Assembly: GCA_016715405.1 (NCBI GenBank)
Contig: JADKAE010000034.1
Coordinates: 1 to 30,025 of the forward strand
Length of the DNA: 30,025 bases
From: Saprospiraceae bacterium
Lineage (GTDB): Bacteria; Bacteroidota; Bacteroidia; Chitinophagales; Saprospiraceae
Reading direction: 5' to 3'
In this document: positions 25,415 to 30,025 of the stretch, one piece after another
How the letters are laid out: every line of letters begins with the position of its first letter
How positions within the stretch are numbered: position 1 is the stretch's first letter
The notes under the pieces: model-generated
Databases searched by the model: none
Seen by the model: only the letters and a program-made list of their open reading frames with translations
What the model was told of the DNA's origin: nothing
Made by a program: the position numbers and the translations under genes

Positions 25415-26401
25415 ATGTCATATAAAATCGCAGTATTAGGGCCTATTCCCTACGATCATATCACCACCAGCAGGGGGCAGGAAATTATCAAATACGGCTG
25501 CGCCACCCACCCTGCCATTGCCCTGGCCAGGTTGCTCGAGGGCAACGGCACAGTAGCGCCGGTGACGCATGTGAGAAGACAGGATGAAGCCCCTATAAAA
25601 GCGCTGTTGGGCGCGTATAGCAACATAGAAACCAACGCCATCTACAGTCATTTCGACCAGGGAGACGTCATTCAGTTGCGGTTTGTAGATCAAAACAACA
25701 GGCTCGAAAAACAAACAGCCTTAATGCCGCCGATAAGCCCGGAAGATATGGCGCCCGTGATGGATAGCGATGTATTTGTGTGCGTACCGATATCCGATTA
25801 CGAGGTGCCGCTCGAAACGCTGCAATACATCAAAGCGCATCGCAAGCCGGGTGCAATCACCATTTTTGACGCGCACGGGCCTACTACCACCGTAACGACT
25901 ACGGGCGATCGCTTGCGCCGTTTTTGGGTAGAACGCGACCGCTGGCTACCTTACATCGATGTGTTGAAAATGAATATCGAAGAGGCGGGGTGTTCGTGGT
26001 TTAAAAAAGAATACGAGGCATCCGAACTGCTACACACCTATCAAGAACTCACCGACCACGAAATGAGCGATTTTGCCCGCCATGTGTTGCATCAGGGCAG
26101 CAAAGCGCTTTACATCACGCTCGATTCGCGCGGCTGCATGGTGTATACTCAGGCAGAAGGCGGATTGTCTGCCGAATTTGTCCCCGCTGTCAAAGTAGAA
26201 GAGGTGATAGACACGACCGGCTGCGGCGATTCTTTTGCCGGCGGACTGGCATTCGGACTGCTGGAAAACCGTACATCATATATCAACGCCGCCCGCTATG
26301 CCAATACGCTCGGTGCTTTGCGCACACAGGGCGCCACTTTCGACGTTTTTCGCAACCTCGAAGAAACACAAGGCATTATCCGTCAACACTATTCGAGTTG
26401 A
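25415..26401 (+). CDS. PfkB/ribokinase-family carbohydrate kinase
   Basis: This 328-residue kinase has the PfkB signature 2, DTTGCGDSFAGG (266-277), with catalytic base D272 and the anion-hole GCG. A KMNIEEA segment (185-191) corresponds to the conserved N..E motif. The usual N-terminal Gly-Gly substrate signature is not obvious (YGCATHPAIALARLLE at 27-42), so the sugar or nucleoside substrate cannot be inferred. I choose the ATG at 25415 (MSYKIAVLGPIPYDH), the first strand of the fold. The frame is open upstream through the octamer array, but that translation is only repeat (VVQSYSRT) and lacks a good start. The stop is followed one base later by tilS, so the two form an operon. Confidence 0.88.
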   Translation: MSYKIAVLGPIPYDHITTSRGQEIIKYGCATHPAIALARLLEGNGTVAPVTHVRRQDEAPIKALLGAYSNIETNAIYSHFDQGDVIQLRFVDQNNRLEKQTALMPPISPEDMAPVMDSDVFVCVPISDYEVPLETLQYIKAHRKPGAITIFDAHGPTTTVTTTGDRLRRFWVERDRWLPYIDVLKMNIEEAGCSWFKKEYEASELLHTYQELTDHEMSDFARHVLHQGSKALYITLDSRGCMVYTQAEGGLSAEFVPAVKVEEVIDTTGCGDSFAGGLAFGLLENRTSYINAARYANTLGALRTQGATFDVFRNLEETQGIIRQHYSS

Positions 26402-26402
26402 T

Positions 26403-27740
26403 ATGCTCCAGCGCCTGCACGATTTCATACGCCGCGAATCGCTTTTTTCGCCCACCGAACGCCTGCTGGTGGCCGTCAGTGGCGGGCTCGATTCGGTAGT
26501 GTTGACCCATCTGCTCTACGAAGGCGGCTACCCAATCGGCATAGCGCACTGCAATTTCAAGTTGCGCGGCGAAGATGCTGACGGCGACGAGGTTTTTGTT
26601 CGCCAATTATCACAGCAACTGGACCTGCCCTATTATACCCAATCGTGGCCGACGGAAGCACTGGCGCAAAAAAGGGGGCTTAGCATTCAAGTAGCTGCCC
26701 GGGAACTGCGCTACGAATGGCTGGAGGAAGTACGCAGCAACGAGGGGTATGATCGCATTGTCACGGCGCATCACCTCAACGACGCTATCGAAACCCTGCT
26801 CTATCACCTGGCCAAGGGCTGCGGTATTCACGGGATACAAGGCATTCCGGCCAAAAACGGATGCGTGGTACGCCCCCTGCTCTTCGCCACACGAGAGGAA
26901 GTGGAAGCTTATGCCGATACACGCCGCCTGCCTTTTCGCGAAGACATCCCCAACGCCTCGGATAAATACGACAGAAACCGGATTCGCCACCATGCCATAC
27001 CTGTGCTCAAGTCGATTAATCCGGCTTTTGAGCGCACTATGCAGGAAAACCTATACCGGTTTAAAGCGGCGGAATACCTGTTTAACGAATCTGTGGCGGC
27101 ATACAAAGCACAGTGGGTGCATACACAGGGCGGCGAGTTGCGCATCAATCTGCCTGCGCTTCGGGCTCATCCGGCGGCGCATACGCTGCTGGTAGAATGG
27201 CTGATGCCGCTGGGGTTTCATCCCGATCAACTCTTACAAGCCTTAGACAATATCCAGCAAACGGGTGCATATTTTGATTCGACCACCCACCGCCTGTTGC
27301 TCGACCGCGATGCCTTGCTGGTGCGGCCGTTGGCAGACGGTCCAGAGCAAGATATCTTCGAACTTGCAGCGTCACCAGGTGAAATCATCACGCCTGCCGG
27401 GGTATTGACTTTATCGCTGCACCAGGGCACGCCAGATTTCTTTTCACCCGACCAGAGAGTGGCGGTATTCGATGCTGACGCCCTGCATTTTCCTTTGCGT
27501 TTGCGCAAATGGCAAACCGGCGACTGGTTTTGCCCTCTCGGCATGAACGGGCAACGCAAGAAACTGCAGGATTTTTTCACCGACTCCAAATTGTCGCGTT
27601 TTGACAAAGAACGGACCTGGATACTGGAAAATGCCGAAGGTGAAATTGCGTGGATAATAGGACTTAGAATGGACGAGCGCTTCAAAATAAGCGTTCAGAC
27701 AAACCATTATTGGCGTTTTCAGCTAATAATTGAACAGTAA
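26403..27740 (+). CDS. tilS: tRNA(Ile)-lysidine synthase
   Basis: TilS uses ATP to attach lysine to C34 of the CAU-anticodon tRNA-Ile, so that it reads AUA; it is essential in most bacteria. The PP-loop SGGLDS is at residues 26-31, followed by HCNFKLRGEDADGDE, the family's second conserved motif. The C-terminal TilS_C domain (about 370-445) has LRKWQTGDWFCPLGM, KKLQDFFTD and IGLRMDERF. I choose the ATG at 26403, 445 residues in all and normal for Bacteroidota; a longer open frame from 26235 would overlap the kinase gene and has no family support. Only one base separates it from the kinase stop, suggesting coupled translation. Confidence 0.95.
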   Translation: MLQRLHDFIRRESLFSPTERLLVAVSGGLDSVVLTHLLYEGGYPIGIAHCNFKLRGEDADGDEVFVRQLSQQLDLPYYTQSWPTEALAQKRGLSIQVAARELRYEWLEEVRSNEGYDRIVTAHHLNDAIETLLYHLAKGCGIHGIQGIPAKNGCVVRPLLFATREEVEAYADTRRLPFREDIPNASDKYDRNRIRHHAIPVLKSINPAFERTMQENLYRFKAAEYLFNESVAAYKAQWVHTQGGELRINLPALRAHPAAHTLLVEWLMPLGFHPDQLLQALDNIQQTGAYFDSTTHRLLLDRDALLVRPLADGPEQDIFELAASPGEIITPAGVLTLSLHQGTPDFFSPDQRVAVFDADALHFPLRLRKWQTGDWFCPLGMNGQRKKLQDFFTDSKLSRFDKERTWILENAEGEIAWIIGLRMDERFKISVQTNHYWRFQLIIEQ

Positions 27741-27742
27741 TT

Positions 27743-27832
27743 GTAATTGTTTAGCAGGGTTTAGTGCATGCGCAGTTTAGCGTTAGGGTTTAGTTAACTA
27801 AACATACAGCTAAACCCTACTAAACAGTTACC
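27743..27832. repeat. GTTTAG-type dispersed inverted repeat, copy 3
   Basis: This is almost the same sequence as copy 1 (18041-18156), but with a 14-base shorter right arm. It includes the same unpaired TGCATGCGCA and CATACAG bubbles and a central TTAACTAA in place of TGAACTAA. It begins two bases after the tilS stop codon and ends 20 bases before the DUF2652 start. Confidence 0.9.
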
Positions 27833-27852
27833 TAAAAACCTAAATTCATACT

Positions 27853-28491
27853 ATGTCGACAACTACCGATTCCGTTACCCCTGCGCTGTTATTCATTCCC
27901 GATATCAGCGGTTTTACCCGGTTTATCACTGATACTGAAATTTCGCATAGCAAACACATTATCGAAGAATTGCTGGAAGTGATGATTGAGGCCAATACGC
28001 TCGACTTGCAGATCTCGGAAATCGAAGGCGACGCCATTTTGTTTTATCGCTTTGGCGAGCCGCCCGGCGCCACAGAGATGCTGGAACAGGTGCGTCGTAT
28101 GTTCGTCAATTTCCATCAGCAATTGCGCAAATACGAGCGCTACCGCATCTGCCAGTGCGGCGCCTGCAAAACTGCACACCAGCTTACGCTGAAAATGGTG
28201 GCGCATTACGGCGAGATTACCCAAAATAAAGTCAAGTCGTTTACCAAGTTATTTGGCAAGGAAGTCATAGTGATACATCGCCCTGCTCAAAAACAGCATA
28301 GAACACCACGAATACGCCATGCTGACCAAACCTTTGACCGATGCGATGACCGACACCAGCGGCCTCATCAAGTCCTGGGCGCCCCTGCAAAGAGGCAGCG
28401 AAGAATACGATTCGGGCAAAGTAACCTACGAATATCTGGCCCTGGCGCCCCTCCTGAAAGAGGTACCCAACCCGGTAGTGCAGGATTATAG
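27853..28491 (+). CDS. DUF2652 protein, N-terminal part (cyclase-like domain)
   Basis: Residues 1-140 match the N-terminal half of the DUF2652 family, which resembles the class III nucleotide cyclase fold. PDISGFTRF (about 16-24) and EIEGDAILFY (about 56-65) preserve the two metal-binding aspartates of cyclases. A CQCGAC cluster at about 100-105 might bind metal or form disulfides. Whether it makes a cyclic nucleotide is not known; I did not find the full set of base-selecting residues. The frame is correct up to VIVIHR; after that it is out of frame because of an extra C in the CCC at 28281-28283. The remainder of the protein is in the next entry. Confidence 0.78.
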   Translation: MSTTTDSVTPALLFIPDISGFTRFITDTEISHSKHIIEELLEVMIEANTLDLQISEIEGDAILFYRFGEPPGATEMLEQVRRMFVNFHQQLRKYERYRICQCGACKTAHQLTLKMVAHYGEITQNKVKSFTKLFGKEVIVIHRPAQKQHRTPRIRHADQTFDRCDDRHQRPHQVLGAPAKRQRRIRFGQSNLRISGPGAPPERGTQPGSAGL

Positions 28492-28975
28492 TATCGACGG
28501 CGCTACCACACACGCCGTACACTCTACTGCCGTTATCGAAGCGCCTATGGATATGGTATTCGGCGTATTGGCCGACCTGCCCTGGCGCGCCAAATGGGTG
28601 GTTGGGCTAGAAGCCGGCGTGGAACATATCAACCACAAAATCATCCAGGAAGGCTCTGAGCATCGTTGCATTTCCGGTGGGCCTATATTGATCACCCACG
28701 ATTATAAACACGCCGAAGACGTGATCGCTTTTACCGAAACCAATACCAAAAAAACGGCATGTACGGTATATACGCTGAGAAAGTTGTCAGCCGACACCAC
28801 CGAGTTAGAAGCTGACTATTTTATGAAAGATAATTTCCTCAAAAGGCTGTTTTTTAACTTATTTAAAAAAAATAAGACAAAGAAATATTACCGGCAAACC
28901 TGGCAAAATCTCAACAGTTATTGCCAATTACTGCTGGTGGAAGGGAAGGCGCATCCGTTTTCGGTGATGACGTAA
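28319..28975 (+). CDS. DUF2652 protein, C-terminal part (SRPBCC-like domain)
   Basis: This continues the protein starting at 27853. The frame is actually open from about 28283 (LLKNSIEHHEYAMLTK), and the listed Met is internal. After a link region it contains a START/SRPBCC-like lipid- or ligand-binding fold (AVIEAPMDMVFGVLADLPWRAKW to FFNLFKKN). Removing one C at 28281-28283 gives a single protein of about 374 residues, the usual size. It lies 20 bases downstream of a GTTTAG hairpin and converges on a T9SS gene. Confidence 0.78.
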   Translation: MLTKPLTDAMTDTSGLIKSWAPLQRGSEEYDSGKVTYEYLALAPLLKEVPNPVVQDYSIDGATTHAVHSTAVIEAPMDMVFGVLADLPWRAKWVVGLEAGVEHINHKIIQEGSEHRCISGGPILITHDYKHAEDVIAFTETNTKKTACTVYTLRKLSADTTELEADYFMKDNFLKRLFFNLFKKNKTKKYYRQTWQNLNSYCQLLLVEGKAHPFSVMT

Positions 28976-29063
28976 TTTGATGTGCTGATGTGCTGATGTG
29001 CTAATTTGCTGATGTGCTTATTTTAATTATCAGCACATCAGCACATCAGCAAATTAGCAAATT
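28974..29063. repeat. GATGTGCT octamer inverted repeat
   Basis: The left arm (28974-29018) iterates TGATGTGC at 8-base steps, with one variant, TAATTTGC. The right arm (29029-29063) iterates ATCAGCAC and ends AAATTAGCAAATT. The arms are near-perfect inverted copies around an A/T-rich loop. It fills the gap between two convergent genes, overlapping the last two bases of the DUF2652 stop, and probably acts as a bidirectional terminator. Confidence 0.9.
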
Positions 29064-29065
29064 AT

Positions 29066-29650
29066 CTAGTCATTAACCACAACTTTATAGCTTTCAACCT
29101 GATTGCCATGCCCCGCTTGCAATACATACATACCATGGGGCAAATGGGTAGTATCCATCTGCCGGTAGCCCTTCGCCTGCCTCAACAGCCGTAGCAACTT
29201 GTTGTCCGAATGCATTAAGCAGGCGTAGTTGAGCGCCTTCAGTAGTATAAATTTGCAGAATACCTGATACCGGATTGGGGAAATAATGGATATCACCGCT
29301 TGCAGTTTGGTTCATAAACACACTTTCCAGGTTGCTAAAACTGACATCGCCATTATAGTCGGTCTGACGCAGGCGGTAATAGGAGTGCCCTTTCAGCGGG
29401 TTTTCGTCGGTCAGCGCGTAATCGAGGGGGATTGTACTGTTGCCGGCGCCCGGCACCTGTGCTATTGCTTCAAATTGGCGGCCGTCTTTGCTGCGTTCTA
29501 TTGTAAAATAAGCATTGTCGGTTTCGGTGGCCGTAGCCCATTCCAATAGGACTTTTTCTCCATCGGGGCGCGCAGTGAAGGTAAGCAGTTCGATGGGCAG
29601 GGGGTTTTCAGGTAAGGCCGTGTTGGAAGCCAGCGTGAGGTAAAATGGGC
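29066..29650 (-). CDS. T9SS cargo protein, C-terminal part with type A sorting domain
   Basis: This is the C-terminal end of a secreted protein that continues past the right edge. It contains the common pre-sorting beta domain (PLPIELLTFTARPDGEKVLL, TATETDNAYFTIERSKDG, LKGHSYYRLRQTDYNG) and then a type A sorting domain (YFPNPVSGILQIY, HLPHGMYVLQA) ending in VVVND. Two frames are needed: the reading changes at the CCC at 29169-29171, where one base too many separates VEAGEG from YRQMD. A further break near 29645-29656 joins it to the upstream part. Confidence 0.72.
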
Positions 29651-30025
29651 GGCCCCATTACTAATGCGCCGGAGGTAGAGATGGTGCCGCTCGTGGGCGT
29701 GCCCGTCCATGCGCCGTTGCCCAGGTCAGCCCATTGTATGCCGTTCCACTGTACTACTCTCAGATCAATGGGGTTGGTCACGCCGCCGCTGCGGTAGTCC
29801 CAGCTCAATGTAATGACCAGCGGCGACAACCCGCCGGCGATACCCCAGTATTCTTTCACGCTTACGTGGTCAATATTAAGGCCTGTATTAGCAGGTGGAT
29901 AACCTCCTACTAAAGGATTTTGTTTGAAATATTGTGCGACATAAGTGTCCGTTATATTGAGCGGCGCTGAAATACTGAGCGGCGCGTAATAGCCATTGTC
30001 GCCAATAGGAAAAGTAAAGGCGTCG
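29608..30025 (-). CDS. T9SS cargo protein, upstream part (runs off the window)
   Basis: The frame is open from the window edge and reads DAFTFPIGDNGYYAPLSIS, then a segment ending VKEYWGIAGG and a beta domain (ITLSWDYRSGGV, WNGIQWADLG). This layout is common in large Saprospiraceae T9SS proteins. The true start is outside the window. The last roughly 12 residues after ALVMG are out of frame; the expected continuation (PFYLTLASNTALPE) is read in the frame of the C-terminal part. Function and ligand are unknown. Confidence 0.7.
   Translation of the reverse strand, partial: DAFTFPIGDNGYYAPLSISAPLNITDTYVAQYFKQNPLVGGYPPANTGLNIDHVSVKEYWGIAGGLSPLVITLSWDYRSGGVTNPIDLRVVQWNGIQWADLGNGAWTGTPTSGTISTSGALVMGPPILPHAGFQHGLT

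Noticed and set aside
26235..26402. 56-codon N-terminal extension of tilS
   Set aside because: It overlaps the end of the kinase gene in another frame and has no similarity to TilS; the PP-loop is at the normal distance from the ATG at 26403.
18041..27832. Telomere-like TTTAGGG repeats
   Set aside because: The words AGGGTTTAG occur with irregular spacing inside inverted repeats between ordinary bacterial genes; there is no terminal tandem array.

Overview
The window looks like a chromosomal contig from the phylum Bacteroidota, most likely the Saprospiraceae or relatives. The evidence is: very large secreted proteins ending in type IX secretion (T9SS) sorting domains of both type A (PNP...GVY) and type B (gliding-motility-associated, FTPNGDGLND); SprB, HYR, LamG, MopE and GloVer repeat modules; and promoter -7 boxes of the TAnnTTTG type. 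I saw no tRNA, rRNA, CRISPR array, transposase or phage gene.

Layout. Positions 75-9105 (minus) hold one giant T9SS surface protein of about 3,000 residues, now read as five overlapping or adjacent frames. 9352-10389 (minus) is an isoaspartyl peptidase/asparaginase. 10493-15925 (minus) is a second giant protein: choice-of-anchor L, Calx-beta, P-domain, about 12 SprB repeats and a type B sorting domain, in three frames. 16159-17046 (minus) is hemF, divergent from a nucleoside phosphorylase at 17142-18029 (plus). Next on minus come a transaldolase (18221-18889), an ABC-F ATPase (19024-20936, split), a PhoR/PhoB-like two-component pair (20998-22730) and the signal peptide peptidase sppA (22874-24646). 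On plus are a small conserved protein (24946-25224), a PfkB-family kinase and tilS one base apart (25415-27740), and a DUF2652 protein (27853-28975, split). A third T9SS protein runs off the right edge on minus (29066-30025).

The genes fall into housekeeping work (haem synthesis, nucleoside salvage, pentose phosphate, tRNA-Ile lysidinylation, ribosome-associated ATPase, membrane proteolysis, a two-component regulator) and cell-surface display by T9SS. I see no single pathway linking them.

Two patterns stand out. First, nearly every intergenic gap longer than about 90 bases holds a long inverted repeat whose arms are iterations of a 6-8 base word. The word differs from gap to gap, but one family (GTTTAG words) recurs at three loci with arms shared between copies. 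Two of these structures bracket a promoter-like box, and one encodes the last codons of hemF. Second, five genes carry reading-frame breaks, several at runs of 3-5 identical bases. This points either to indel errors in the assembly or to real decay; the strict 153-base spacing of the GloVer array locates two of the breaks precisely.
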